A DNA stretch of 64,000 nucleotides from Mangrovactinospora gilvigrisea (GCF_001879105.1 NZ_MLCF01000009.1:23843-87842), one strand, 5' to 3'; positions 47,897 to 58,506 are shown, numbered from the stretch's first letter. The notes: a model not told the origin generated them from the sequence alone. Translations and numbers: made by a program.

Positions 47897-49506
47897 TGGC
47901 CCGAACCACCGCCAAGGCCTCCACCGAGGCCCGCGATCCCGCCACCGGCTTCAGCCCGCCGCCGCGCGAGGCCGACGGCCGCAAGAAGCAGGCCGTCAAC
48001 CCGCTGCGGGACCCCAACGACCGCCGCCTGCCGCGCATCGCCGGCCCCTCTGGCCTGGTGATCTTCGGCGTCACCGGCGACCTGTCCCGCAAGAAGCTGA
48101 TGCCGGCCGTCTACGACCTGGCCAACCGCGGCCTGCTGCCGCCGGGCTTCTCGCTCGTCGGCTACGCCCGGCGCGAGTGGGCCAACGAGGACTTCGCGCA
48201 GGAGGTGCACGACGCCGTCAAGGAGCACGCGCGCACCCCCTTCCGCGAGGAGGTCTGGCAGCAGCTCGCCGAGGGCATCCGCTTCGTCCAGGGCGACTTC
48301 GACGACGACGAGGCCTTCGAGAAGCTCCGCCGCACCGTCGACGAGCTCGACAAGCAGCGCGGCACCGGCGGCAACTTCGCCTTCTACCTCTCCGTCCCGC
48401 CGAAGTTCTTCCCGCGGGTCGTCGAGCAGCTGAAGAAGCACAAGCTGTCGCAGGCGCCGATGGGCGCCTGGCGCCGGGCCGTCATCGAGAAGCCCTTCGG
48501 CCACGACCTGAAGTCGGCCAAGGAGCTCAACCGGGTCGTCCACGACGTCTTCCAGCCCTCCGACGTGTTCCGCATCGACCACTACCTGGGCAAGGAGACG
48601 GTCCAGAACATCCTGGCGCTGCGCTTCGCCAACGAGATGTTCGAGCCGATCTGGAACCGCTCGTACGTCGACCATGTCCAGATCACCATGGCCGAGGACA
48701 TCGGCATCGGCGGCCGCGCCGGCTACTACGACGGCATCGGCGCCGCGCGCGACGTCATCCAGAACCACCTGATGCAGCTGCTCGCGCTCACCGCGATGGA
48801 GGAGCCGAGCGACTTCTCCGCCGAGGCGCTGGTGCAGGAGAAGCTGAAGGTGCTCAACGCCATCCAGCTGCCGAACGACATCGGCGCGGACACGGTCTTC
48901 GGCCAGTACGCGCACGGCTGGCAGGGCGGCGAGGAGGTGAAGGGCTACGAGGAGGAGGACGGCATCCCGGCCGACTCCCGCACCGACACCTACGCCGCCA
49001 TCAAGCTGGAGATCGCCAACCGCCGCTGGGCGGGCGTGCCGTTCTACCTGCGCACCGGCAAGCGGCTGGGCCGCCGGGTCACCGAGATCGCGGTCGCCTT
49101 CCAGGCCGCGCCGCACCTGCCCTTCGACAAGGAGTCCACCCAGGAGCTGGGGCAGAACGCCCTGGTCATCCGGGTGCAGCCGGACGAGGGCGTCACCGTG
49201 CGGTTCGGCTCCAAGGTGCCGGGCACCGCCATGGAGGTCCGGGACGTGAGCATGGACTTCGCCTACGGCGAGTCCTTCACCGAGTCCAGCCCCGAGGCGT
49301 ACGAGCGGCTCATCCTGGACGTGCTGCTCGGCGACGCCAACCTGTTCCCGCGCACCGCCGAGGTGGAGCAGTCCTGGCGCATCCTCGACCCGATCGAGGA
49401 CTACTGGGCGCAGCACAAGCCCGAGCCCTACACCTCCGGCACCTGGGGTCCGGCCGCGGCGGACGAGATGCTGGCACGAGACGGACGGAGCTGGCGCCGG
49501 CCATGA
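47896..49506 (+). CDS. zwf: Glucose-6-phosphate dehydrogenase
   Basis: A 536-residue enzyme. It has the NADP motif VIFGVTGDLSRKKLMPA near residue 55, the active-site motif RIDHYLGKETVQN and IEKPFGHD. The N-terminal 45 residues are a variable extension seen in other streptomycete Zwf proteins. It commits glucose-6-phosphate to the oxidative pentose phosphate pathway. The start overlaps the tal stop, and its stop overlaps the opcA start. Confidence 0.96.
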   Translation: MARTTAKASTEARDPATGFSPPPREADGRKKQAVNPLRDPNDRRLPRIAGPSGLVIFGVTGDLSRKKLMPAVYDLANRGLLPPGFSLVGYARREWANEDFAQEVHDAVKEHARTPFREEVWQQLAEGIRFVQGDFDDDEAFEKLRRTVDELDKQRGTGGNFAFYLSVPPKFFPRVVEQLKKHKLSQAPMGAWRRAVIEKPFGHDLKSAKELNRVVHDVFQPSDVFRIDHYLGKETVQNILALRFANEMFEPIWNRSYVDHVQITMAEDIGIGGRAGYYDGIGAARDVIQNHLMQLLALTAMEEPSDFSAEALVQEKLKVLNAIQLPNDIGADTVFGQYAHGWQGGEEVKGYEEEDGIPADSRTDTYAAIKLEIANRRWAGVPFYLRTGKRLGRRVTEIAVAFQAAPHLPFDKESTQELGQNALVIRVQPDEGVTVRFGSKVPGTAMEVRDVSMDFAYGESFTESSPEAYERLILDVLLGDANLFPRTAEVEQSWRILDPIEDYWAQHKPEPYTSGTWGPAAADEMLARDGRSWRRP

Positions 49507-50606
49507 AGATCGAACTCACCGACACCACATCCTCGAAGATCAACGCGGCGCTGGTGCAGGCCCGCCGGGCGGTCGGGGCACCGGCCACCGGGATGATCCT
49601 CAGCATGGTGATCGTCACCGACGAGGGCAGCGCCTACGACGCGGTGAAGGCCGCGCGCGAGGCCTCCCGCGAGCACCCGATGCGCATCCTGGTCGTCATC
49701 CGGCGTCCCGGGAAGTCGCCGCGGGCGCGCGCCGTCACCCGCCTCGACGCCGAGATCCAGGTCGGCGGCGACTACGGCACCGGCGAGACGATCCTGCTGC
49801 GGCTCAACGGCGAGCTCACCGCGCACGCCGACTCGGTGGTGCTGCCGCTGCTGCTGCCGGACGCGCCCACCGTGGCGTGGTGGCCGGAGTCGGCGCCCGA
49901 GGACGTCTCCCAGGGCACCGTCGGCGACCTCTCGCAGCGCCGCATCACCGACGCGGCCGCGGCGGAGGACCCGGTGCACGAGCTGTCCGTGCGCGCCCGC
50001 CACTACCACCCGGGCGACACCGACCTGGCGTGGACGCGGGTCACCCCGTGGCGCTCCATGCTGGCGGCGGCGCTCGACCAGAAGCCGGGCGTCAAGGTCA
50101 CCTCCGCGGAGGTGGAGGGCGAGGCGTACAACCCCAGCGTGGAGCTGCTGGGCATGTGGCTCGCCGACCGGCTCGACGTCCCGGTGAAGCGGATCGTCTC
50201 CGAGGGCCCGGGGCTCACCGCGGCGCGCCTCAACACTCCCGAGGGGCAGATCGAGCTGGACCGCTCGGACGGCCTGCTGGCGCATCTGCGGATGCCCGGC
50301 AGCCCCGACCGGCAGGTCGCGCTGAAGCGGCGGGAGACCGCCGAGCTGATCGCCGAGGAGCTGCGCCGCCTCGACCCGGACGACGTCTACCGGGCGACGC
50401 TGCTGCACGGGGTGCAGCGGCTGACGGTGACGGAGAAGCCGGCGTCGGCGAAGGACGCGGCGGAGCAGGTCGAGGAGATCATCGACGGGACGGAGCCGGC
50501 GACGGCGCCCGCGTCGTCCTCGTCGGCGTCGTCCTCGTCGTCCTCGTCGTCCGGGTCGGAGGCTCCGAAGCCGCGCCGCACGGCGAAGGGGGGCAGCGCG
50601 AAGTGA
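49503..50606 (+). CDS. opcA: OpcA, glucose-6-phosphate dehydrogenase assembly protein
   Basis: A 367-residue protein of the OpcA family, which activates Zwf. Family regions RILVVIRRPGKSPRARAVTRLDAEIQ-like (short pieces RILVVIRRP and DAEIQVGGD) and LLLPDAPTVAWWPE are present. The C-terminal 40 residues are odd: a run of Ser and Ala coded by a TCG/TCC microsatellite (50511-50555) ending SGSEAPKPRRTAKGG, likely disordered. It overlaps zwf and pgl by four bases each. Confidence 0.92.
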   Translation: MKIELTDTTSSKINAALVQARRAVGAPATGMILSMVIVTDEGSAYDAVKAAREASREHPMRILVVIRRPGKSPRARAVTRLDAEIQVGGDYGTGETILLRLNGELTAHADSVVLPLLLPDAPTVAWWPESAPEDVSQGTVGDLSQRRITDAAAAEDPVHELSVRARHYHPGDTDLAWTRVTPWRSMLAAALDQKPGVKVTSAEVEGEAYNPSVELLGMWLADRLDVPVKRIVSEGPGLTAARLNTPEGQIELDRSDGLLAHLRMPGSPDRQVALKRRETAELIAEELRRLDPDDVYRATLLHGVQRLTVTEKPASAKDAAEQVEEIIDGTEPATAPASSSSASSSSSSSSGSEAPKPRRTAKGGSAK

Positions 50607-51418
50607 GCGCCCCCCAGATCGTCGTGCACCGCGACAAGTCGCTGATGGCGAAGGCCACGGCGGCGCGGCTGGTGACGCGGATCGTCGACGCGCAGGCCGC
50701 GCGCGGCGAGGCGTCGGTGGTGCTGACCGGCGGGCGGAACGGCAATGCGCTCCTCGCGGAGCTGGCCGCGTCGCCCGCGCGGGACGCCGTCGACTGGTCG
50801 CGGCTCGACCTCTGGTGGGGCGACGAGCGGTTCCTGCCGGACGGCGACCCCGAGCGGAACGTCACCCAGGCACGGGCGGAGCTGCTGGACGCGGTGCCGC
50901 TGGATCCGCGGCGGGTGCATGTGATGGGCGCGTCGGACGGCCCGGACGGCGACGACGTGGACGCGGCGGCGGCGCGCTACGCCGAGGAGCTGGCGGCGGC
51001 GGCCGGGTCGGGCGCGGCGGAGCACGCGGCGCGGGTCGGCGGCGAGAAGCGGCTGGTTCCGGCGTTCGACGTGCTGATGCTGGGCGTCGGGCCGGACACG
51101 CATGTCGCTTCGCTCTTCCCGGAGCAGCCGGGCGTCTACGAGGCGGACCGCACGGTGGTCGCGGTGCGCGGCGCGCCGAAGCCGCCGCCGGTGCGGGTGT
51201 CGTTCACGTTCCCGACGATCCGCGCGGCGCAGGAGGTGTGGCTGCTGGCCGCGGGAGCGGACAAGGCCGACGCGGTGGCCCTGGCCCTCTCCGGCTCCGC
51301 CGGCGAAGTCCAGGCCCCGGCCTCGGGCGCGCGCGGCGTCTCCCGCACCCTCTGGCTGCTTGACGCCGAAGCCGCGGCGAAGCTCCCCGCGGGCATCGTC
51401 TCCCCCGTCTTCGACTGA
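50603..51418 (+). CDS. pgl: 6-phosphogluconolactonase
   Basis: A 271-residue protein of the Pgl/DevB family. It has the sugar-binding VVLTGGRNGNALL-like region, LWWGDERFLPDGDPERN and LMLGVGPDTHVASLFP, which are diagnostic. It hydrolyses the lactone made by Zwf. The GTG start overlaps the opcA stop. It is the last gene of the pentose-phosphate operon; no strong hairpin directly follows. Confidence 0.94.
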   Translation: MSAPQIVVHRDKSLMAKATAARLVTRIVDAQAARGEASVVLTGGRNGNALLAELAASPARDAVDWSRLDLWWGDERFLPDGDPERNVTQARAELLDAVPLDPRRVHVMGASDGPDGDDVDAAAARYAEELAAAAGSGAAEHAARVGGEKRLVPAFDVLMLGVGPDTHVASLFPEQPGVYEADRTVVAVRGAPKPPPVRVSFTFPTIRAAQEVWLLAAGADKADAVALALSGSAGEVQAPASGARGVSRTLWLLDAEAAAKLPAGIVSPVFD

Positions 51419-51873
51419 CCCGCCCACGGCGCCGCGGACCCCCACCCCGCCGCCGCACCTCCGCCCCGGCACCCCACCCTGCACCCCAGGGCAGCGGGTA
51501 CCGGGGCGGAGGTACGTCGAAGGCCGCCGCGCGCCGCCCGCGTCGCGGGGTACGGGGACGTCGTCGCAAACGCACGCGCGGCCCGCGCAGAGCGAGCGGC
51601 GCTGCTCCACCGGGCCCCACGGCCCGACCGTGGGGCGGGATGCGCCGAAGCCACCGCACCCCCGCACCAGCCGCGCGAAGCGCGCGGCCCGCGGCCCGCG
51701 GCCCGCTTCGCAGGGTAAGGGGACGCCAGGCAATACCCGCGTGGCGGGCCCACACCCCCAGCCCCGGCGCGTGGTCGGGGCGGAGTGCTCCGGCTCCTGC
51801 ACCGGGCACGGGGCCGCCAGGCGATGCCCGCATCGCGGGCCCGCGCGGAGCGCTGCTGCGCAGGACCGCGTGG
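51419..51873. other. Convergent spacer with repeats and no gene
   Basis: A 455-bp gap between pgl and the kinase gene. 51455-51515 is copy 6 of the intergenic palindrome (ACCTCCGCCCCGGCACCCC against GGGTACCGGGGCGGAGGT). Then three degenerate units start near 51549, 51714 and 51805, each with GGGGACG or GGGGCCG followed by CCAGGCAATACCCGC-GTGGCGGGCC or a close variant. GCCCCACGG-CCCGA-CCGTGGGGC at 51614-51636 is another hairpin. No frame here has convincing codon use. Confidence 0.6.
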
Positions 51874-53676
51874 TCACATGTTGGGGAGGTTGGAGCGCTT
51901 CCAGACGGCTTTGCCGCAGAGGGTGGTGTTGTTGACGGTCCAGGAGCGGTCTTCGCCGCAGTCGCCGGAGCCGGTGGCGCCGACGCTGGTGATCTGGACG
52001 ATGTAGCCGTAGGGGTCGGGGATGTTGCCCTGGCAGGGCGTCACCGCGAGGTTGTGGAGGGACAGGCTCTGGCCGTCGGCCTCGGCGAACATGCATTGGC
52101 CGGCGACGAAGTTGCGCTCCGCGCAGACGTCGACGCTGGTGTTGTCGGCGTTCTCGTGGAACCAGCTGAGGCTGCCGCTGCCGCAGGAGCTCGCGGTGGT
52201 GTCGACCGCGGTGATGCGGAAGTAGGCGTCGCTGCCGGAGCAGTTGGCGACCTCGGGCGCGCTCGGCGTCCAGGATCCGGTGCTGTCGTTGTAGTTGGAG
52301 ACGCAGTCGCCCGTGACGAGGTTGTGGAAGGCGATGTCGTCCGCGGTGCTGGGGGTGGGCGACGGGGTGTAGCTGTCGCCGCCCCCACCGGTCGATCCCC
52401 CGCTCGTCGAACCGCCGCTGGTCGAACCGCCGCTTGTCGAACCCCCGCTGGTGCCGCCGATGCCGCCCGCGTAGGCCGGGGTGGAGGCGGTGGCGGAGGT
52501 GCCGCCCGCCGTGGAACTGCCGTTGTGGTGGGAGTTGTGGTTGACCAGCCAGCCGACGCCGAGCGCCGCGAGGATCAGGAAGGCGACCACCCCGCCGACC
52601 CCGGAGTCCTTCTTCCCGGGGGCCTTGGACGGGGGGTGCGGCACGGTCCTGGGCTGGGGCTCGGCGCGCGGCTTCGGCTTCGGCTTGGGCTTGGGCTTGG
52701 GCTGCTCGGTGAAGCGCTTGGTGCCGCCCGCGGCCCAGGCGTCGGTGATGGTGCGGGCCTCGGAGAGGTCCGCGGATTGCTGCAGGAGGCGGCCCTGCTC
52801 GGCGTAGTGGCCGATGAGGCCCGTCCAGCCGGACGGCAGACCGTCGCCGGCGGCGTCCGGATCGGGCAGGCGGCGGACCAGGTCCTCCGCGGAGGGGCGG
52901 TCCTCCGGCTCCAGCGCCAGGCAGTCGCCGATCAGCACGGCGAGGCCGTCCGGTAACCCGTCGAGGGTGATGTCCGCCCGCCGCACATGGTTGAGCTGCT
53001 GCAGCGGCTCGACCGTCTCGGGGTAGGGCAGCCTGCCGCAGGCGATGTAGTACAGGGTGACGCCGAGCGCATAGATGTCCGAGGCCGGGGTGCACGGCTG
53101 GCCCTCGGCCTGCTCCGGCGCGGCGAAGGCGATGGTGCCCAGGGTGAGCCGGGTGCTGGTGAGATCGCTGGCGTGCGAGATGCCGAAGTCGATGACCTTC
53201 GGCCCGGCGGCGGTGAGCAGGATGTTCAGCGGCTTGACGTCCCGGTGGACGATGCCGCGCTCGTGCAGCTCGGCGAGCGCGCGCACCGTCCCGGCGGCGA
53301 TCCGGCGGACGGCCCCGGCGTCCCGCAGCGCGCCGCCGCGCACCACCAGCGACTCCAGGGAGGGCGCGGGGACGTACTCCATCGCCATCCACGGCTTCTC
53401 GCCGGCGACGTCCGCGTCCAGCACCTTCACCGTGTAGCCGCTGGCGACCCGCCGGGCGAGCCGCACCTCGCGGTCGAACCGCTTGCGGGCCTCGGGGGTG
53501 ACGCCGCCCGGGGCGATCAGCGTCTTGACGGCGGCGATGCCGCCGGTGCGGGAGTCGCGGGCGAGGTAGATCAACCCCATGCCGCCGGTGGCCAGTTGGC
53601 CGAGGAGCCGGTACGGGCCCAGCTCGCGCAGCTCTCCGCTGAGCGGGGTGACCCCCATGTCGAACGGCTCGGTCAT
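51874..53676 (-). CDS. Transmembrane Ser/Thr protein kinase with cysteine-rich outer domain
   Basis: A 600-residue receptor-type kinase. The kinase domain spans about 22-275, with glycine loop ATGGMG, catalytic Lys51, HRDVKPLN (His144) and DFG at 163-165. Between kinase and membrane is a basic (KP)5 stretch. One membrane helix lies at about 359-378. Outside are five SGGST-type repeats (about 409-432), then a Ser/Thr/Asn-rich domain with about ten cysteines (CVSN, NCSGS, SSCGS, DVCAE, QCMF, PCQG, DCGED, LCGK) that probably form disulfides. Such kinases usually read envelope or extracellular signals. I do not recognise the outer domain. Confidence 0.9.
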   Translation of the reverse strand: MTEPFDMGVTPLSGELRELGPYRLLGQLATGGMGLIYLARDSRTGGIAAVKTLIAPGGVTPEARKRFDREVRLARRVASGYTVKVLDADVAGEKPWMAMEYVPAPSLESLVVRGGALRDAGAVRRIAAGTVRALAELHERGIVHRDVKPLNILLTAAGPKVIDFGISHASDLTSTRLTLGTIAFAAPEQAEGQPCTPASDIYALGVTLYYIACGRLPYPETVEPLQQLNHVRRADITLDGLPDGLAVLIGDCLALEPEDRPSAEDLVRRLPDPDAAGDGLPSGWTGLIGHYAEQGRLLQQSADLSEARTITDAWAAGGTKRFTEQPKPKPKPKPKPRAEPQPRTVPHPPSKAPGKKDSGVGGVVAFLILAALGVGWLVNHNSHHNGSSTAGGTSATASTPAYAGGIGGTSGGSTSGGSTSGGSTSGGSTGGGGDSYTPSPTPSTADDIAFHNLVTGDCVSNYNDSTGSWTPSAPEVANCSGSDAYFRITAVDTTASSCGSGSLSWFHENADNTSVDVCAERNFVAGQCMFAEADGQSLSLHNLAVTPCQGNIPDPYGYIVQITSVGATGSGDCGEDRSWTVNNTTLCGKAVWKRSNLPNM

Positions 53677-53762
53677 CCCGATGCCTCCCCCTCGTCCCGC
53701 GGCATTCTCTCCGGTGGGGACGCGGCCGTACCGACTCCGGTTCCGGGGTGGACGGGCGGTCG

Positions 53763-54095
53763 TCAGCCCGTCGCCTGGCCGGTGTCGAAGCGGTCGACGC
53801 GGCCGTCCGCGGCGACGGAGAAGAACCAGCGGGTGCGCATGGTGCCGTAGGTGTCGTTGGTGTAGGCGACGACCAGTTGGCGCCCGTCCTGGGACTGCTC
53901 GACGGGCTCCATCCGGCCGTGGCTCAGGAAGATCTGCTCGTCCGCCCAGACCGAGAGATCGCGGTCGGTGCCGTCGTCCGACATGGTGGCGTGCGGGGCG
54001 AGGGCCGCCTCGAACGCGGCCCGGTCTCCGGCGTTGACGGCCTCGACGAAGCGCCGCACGGACGGGTCGATGAGTGCGCTGACGGGGATAGCCAT
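53763..54095 (-). CDS. NTF2-like (SnoaL-type) small protein
   Basis: A 110-residue protein with the alpha+beta cone fold pattern of the NTF2/SnoaL-like superfamily: VRRFVEAVNAGDRAAFEAALAP at the start and RTRWFFSVAADGRVDRFDTGQ at the end. Enzyme or binding function unknown. ATG 54095. It lies between rbpA (upstream) and the kinase gene (downstream), 86 bp from each side, and is on the same strand. No functional link with either is evident. Confidence 0.75.
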   Translation of the reverse strand: MAIPVSALIDPSVRRFVEAVNAGDRAAFEAALAPHATMSDDGTDRDLSVWADEQIFLSHGRMEPVEQSQDGRQLVVAYTNDTYGTMRTRWFFSVAADGRVDRFDTGQATG

Positions 54096-54181
54096 GCCGT
54101 CATCCCAGCGGGCCTCCCGGCACGCCGCACCCCGGGCGGGCCCACCGGGGTGGGCGGCCCCGCCCGGAACCCGCCCGCGGG

Positions 54182-54517
54182 CTAGATCTCGCCGCGGAGC
54201 TTGGCGAGGGCCTCGGCGAGAATCGCCTCGCCGTCGGCGTCGCTGCGGCGCTCGCGGACGTAGGCCAGGTGCGTCTTGTACGGTTCGGTGCGCGGCGGGG
54301 CCGGAGGATTCTCACGGTCCTGGCCGGCGGGGAATCCGCAGCGGGGGCAGTCCCAGGTGTCCGGGATCTGCGCGTCGGTGGCGAAACTGGGCTGCGTCTC
54401 GTGCCCGTTGGAACACCAGAAGGAGATCCTCAGGCGCGGAGCGGACTCGCCGCGTTCGGCCTCCCCCATGGGGCCCGCGCCGACCCGGCTGCCTCGGATC
54501 GCGTTGCCACTTCCCAC
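54182..54517 (-). CDS. rbpA: RNA polymerase-binding protein RbpA
   Basis: A 111-residue protein nearly identical in layout to streptomycete RbpA. Zinc ligands are Cys35, His39, Cys57 and Cys60 (CSNGH and CPRC). The sigma-interaction domain ends in EAILAEALAKLRGEI. RbpA stabilises holoenzyme with the principal sigma factor. GTG 54517 is chosen over GTG 54526 because AAGGAG is eight bases from it and directly abuts the other. I looked for a sigma-R promoter upstream and did not find one at the right spacing. Confidence 0.96.
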   Translation of the reverse strand: MGSGNAIRGSRVGAGPMGEAERGESAPRLRISFWCSNGHETQPSFATDAQIPDTWDCPRCGFPAGQDRENPPAPPRTEPYKTHLAYVRERRSDADGEAILAEALAKLRGEI

Positions 54518-54741
54518 GGTTGTCACTCCTTGCCCGTGCTGATGCCAGGTTTCTATCGGGTCCCCGGAACCGCCTCAGTGTACGCAGGACTGGCGGGACT
54601 CCGGCTCCTTCATGGTAAACCGCACGGAAGACACATCATCAGTTTCCGTACGCTGCAAGGAAGCTGGCCCTCTCAGGGGTGAGTGGATGTGCACGGGATT
54701 GACGCTGTTTGTCCTGTACTGAACACCAATGGGGGAAGAAA

Positions 54742-54775
54742 CGAGCGCCGGGCCCCGATCGGGACCCGGCGCTCG
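54742..54775 (-). terminator. Terminator after secG
   Basis: CGAGCGCCGGG at 54742-54752 pairs with CCCGGCGCTCG at 54765-54775. On the minus strand it is followed by TTTCTTCC. It lies 27 bp past the secG stop and closes the gap-pgk-tpiA-secG block. Confidence 0.85.
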
Positions 54776-54801
54776 TCGAAGGTGCGCGGTGCGCGGCGGC
54801 G

Positions 54802-55035
54802 CTAGCCGAACTTCAGGATCAGGCTCAGCGTCACGATGCAGGCCAGCCAGAGCAGGCCCAGGATGACGGTGATCCGGTCGAGGTTGCGCTCGGCCACGGA
54901 GGAGCCACCGACGGACGACTGCATGCCGCCGCCGAACATGTCCGACAGGCCGCCGCCCTTGCCCTTGTGCAGCAGCACGGTGAGCATCAGCAGCAGGCTG
55001 AGGACGATGAGGGCGATGGAGAACCCCATGACCAC
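54802..55035 (-). CDS. secG: Protein translocase subunit SecG
   Basis: A 77-residue protein with two membrane helices (about 4-24 and 53-73) and the conserved loop KGKGGGLSDMFGGG and SVAERNLDRIT. It is the SecYEG accessory subunit. GTG 55035 aligns with the usual streptomycete start; ATG 55029, three codons later, is an alternative. It is 77 bp after tpiA, and the order gap-pgk-tpiA-secG is standard in actinobacteria. Confidence 0.94.
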   Translation of the reverse strand: MVMGFSIALIVLSLLLMLTVLLHKGKGGGLSDMFGGGMQSSVGGSSVAERNLDRITVILGLLWLACIVTLSLILKFG

Positions 55036-55112
55036 GGCTGGACCAACTCTCGTCGATAACGGTGACCGGACACCGGACAGGGTACGCGATGCGCCGCGCG
55101 GCGCGGCCCGTC

Positions 55113-55886
55113 TTACCGGTCGCGGTAGCGGACAATCTTGACGAATTCGTCCGAGTCCAGCGAGGCCCCGCCGATCAGGGCGCCGTCCACGTCGGGCTGG
55201 GCCATGATCTGGGCGGCGTTGCCGGACTTCACCGAGCCGCCGTACTGGATTCGGATCTCGTCGGCGACGTCCCGGCTGTACAGCTCGGCCAGGCGCGCCC
55301 GGACAGCGCCGCAGACCTCCTGGGCGTCGTCCGGGGTGGCCACCTCGCCGGTGCCGATGGCCCAGACGGGCTCGTAGGCGACGACCAGGGTGCGGGCGTG
55401 CTCGGCGTCGACGCCGGCCAGGTCGGCGGCGAGCTGGTCGAGGCAGTGCGCGACGTGGCCGCCGGCCTTGCGGACGTCCAGCGGCTCGCCGATGCACAGG
55501 ATCGGGGTGAGCCCGTGCCGGAAGGCGGCCTTGACCTTGGCGTTGATCGTCGCGTCGGTCTCGTCGTGGTACTGCCGCCGCTCGGAGTGGCCGATGACGG
55601 CGTAGGTGCACTTCAGCTTGGCCAGCATGGGCCCGGAGATCTCGCCGGTGTAGGCGCCGCCGTCGTGCTCGGAGATGTCCTGCGAGCCGTAGCGGATCTG
55701 CAGCTTGTCGCCGTCCACCAGGGTCTGCACGGAGCGCAGGTCGGTGAAGGGCGGCAGGACGGCGACCTCGACGGCGTCGTAGTCCTTGTCGGAGAGGGCG
55801 AAGGCCAGTTTCTGCACGTGGGCGATGGCCTCCAGGTGGTTGAGGTTCATCTTCCAGTTGCCGGCCATCAGGGGCTTGCGGGTCAT
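55113..55886 (-). CDS. tpiA: Triosephosphate isomerase
   Basis: A 257-residue TIM with NWKMN (catalytic lysine), GHSERR (catalytic histidine) and [11 protein letters not shown] (catalytic glutamate), and the phosphate loop YGGSVKSGN. It interconverts dihydroxyacetone phosphate and glyceraldehyde-3-phosphate. ATG 55886 is 50 bp after pgk. Confidence 0.97.
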   Translation of the reverse strand: MTRKPLMAGNWKMNLNHLEAIAHVQKLAFALSDKDYDAVEVAVLPPFTDLRSVQTLVDGDKLQIRYGSQDISEHDGGAYTGEISGPMLAKLKCTYAVIGHSERRQYHDETDATINAKVKAAFRHGLTPILCIGEPLDVRKAGGHVAHCLDQLAADLAGVDAEHARTLVVAYEPVWAIGTGEVATPDDAQEVCGAVRARLAELYSRDVADEIRIQYGGSVKSGNAAQIMAQPDVDGALIGGASLDSDEFVKIVRYRDR

Positions 55887-55936
55887 GGAGGGGTGCTCTT
55901 TCGTGTCGGCGGAGATTCGGGGCGCGCGGGCGCGGG

Positions 55937-57145
55937 TCAGTCGTCGAGGGCGGTGAGGCCGGGGAGCTGCTTGCCCTCGAGGTACTCCAGGCTGGCGCCG
56001 CCGCCGGTGGAGATGTGACTGAAGTCGTCGTCCTTGAAGCCCAGCTGGCGGACGGCGGCCGCCGAGTCGCCGCCGCCGACGACGGTGAACGCGGCGGTGT
56101 CGGCGAGGCTGCGGGCGACGGCCTGGGTGCCGCCGGCGAAGTCGGGGTGCTCGAAGACGCCCATCGGGCCGTTCCAGAAGACCGTGGCGGCGTCGGCGAG
56201 CTTGCCCGCGAAGAGCTCGCGGGTGCGCTCGCCGATGTCCAGGCCCTCCTGGTCGGCGGGGATCTTGTCGGCGTCGACCGTGGCGTGCGGGGCCGGGGCC
56301 TTGGTCTTCAGGTCCGGGAAGTCCGGGGAGACCACCACGTCGACCGGGAGGACGAACTCCACGCCGCTCTCCTCGGCGCGCCGCAGGTACTCCAGGCAGG
56401 CCGGGATCTGGTCCTCCTGCAGCAGGCTCTTGCCGACCTCGTGGCCCTGGGCGCGCAGGAAGGTGTAGGCCATGCCGCCGCCGATCAGGATGCGGTCGGC
56501 CTTGCCGAGCATGTTGTCGATGACGCCGATCTTGTCGGAGACCTTGGAGCCGCCGAGCACCACCGCGTAGGGGCGGTCCACCTCCTCGGTGAGCCGCTTG
56601 AGGACCGAGACCTCCTTGAGGACCAGGTCGCCGGCGGCGTGCGGCAGCAGCTGGGGCAGGTCGAAGACGGAGGCGTGCTTGCGGTGCATGGCGCCGAACG
56701 CGTCGTCGACGTAGACGTCGGCGAGGGCGGCGAGCTCGCGGGCGAAGGCCCCGCGCTCGGCCTCGTCCTTGGCCGTCTCGCCGGCGTTGAAGCGGAGGTT
56801 CTCCAGCAGGGCGACCTCGCCCTCGCCGAGGGTGCCGACGGTCTCCTTGGCGGAGTCGCCGACCGTGTCGGCGGCGAACGCCACCTCGCGGCCGACCAGT
56901 TCGCCGAGCCGCACGGCGACCGGGGCGAGCGAGAACTGCGGGTCGGGCGCGCCCTTGGGGCGGCCCAGGTGGGAGGCGACGATCACCTTGGCGCCGCTCT
57001 GGGCGAGCTTGGCGACGGTCGGGGCGACGGCGCGGATGCGGCCGTCGTCGGTGATCCGCCCGTTCTCCAGCGGGACGTTGAGGTCCGCGCGGAGGAACAC
57101 CCGGCGGCCGGCGACCTCGAGGTCGTCGATGGTCTTGATGGACAT
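55937..57145 (-). CDS. pgk: Phosphoglycerate kinase
   Basis: A 402-residue kinase. It has [15 protein letters not shown] near the N terminus, ASHLGRPKG, the hinge region [12 protein letters not shown] and the nucleotide motif [16 protein letters not shown] 57145 is chosen over an upstream frame start because CAGGAGACC precedes it. It is 118 bp after gap, with a 16-bp hairpin between the two genes. Confidence 0.97.
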   Translation of the reverse strand: MSIKTIDDLEVAGRRVFLRADLNVPLENGRITDDGRIRAVAPTVAKLAQSGAKVIVASHLGRPKGAPDPQFSLAPVAVRLGELVGREVAFAADTVGDSAKETVGTLGEGEVALLENLRFNAGETAKDEAERGAFARELAALADVYVDDAFGAMHRKHASVFDLPQLLPHAAGDLVLKEVSVLKRLTEEVDRPYAVVLGGSKVSDKIGVIDNMLGKADRILIGGGMAYTFLRAQGHEVGKSLLQEDQIPACLEYLRRAEESGVEFVLPVDVVVSPDFPDLKTKAPAPHATVDADKIPADQEGLDIGERTRELFAGKLADAATVFWNGPMGVFEHPDFAGGTQAVARSLADTAAFTVVGGGDSAAAVRQLGFKDDDFSHISTGGGASLEYLEGKQLPGLTALDD

Positions 57146-57194
57146 GCTGGTCTCCTGTTGCACCCGTACGGACGACTGGACTCGGCCGAAACCG

Positions 57195-57229
57195 CGGAGC
57201 CCGGATGACAGGGTGTCATCCGGGCTCCG
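57195..57229 (-). terminator. Hairpin between gap and pgk
   Basis: CGGAGCCCGGATGACA at 57195-57210 pairs perfectly with TGTCATCCGGGCTCCG at 57214-57229, leaving a three-base loop. It lies between two genes of the same block, so it may be a partial terminator or a stability element. It would let gap be made in excess over pgk. Confidence 0.8.
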
Positions 57230-57263
57230 GGTTCACTTCACGGACGTGGCTTCCGACGTGGGG

Positions 57264-58506
<1,243 letters not shown>

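Noticed and set aside
54527..54801. Sigma-R-type promoter upstream of rbpA
   Set aside because: rbpA is sigma-R dependent in S. coelicolor, and GGAAA and GTT occur here, but they are 22 bases apart instead of 18-19, so I do not call it.
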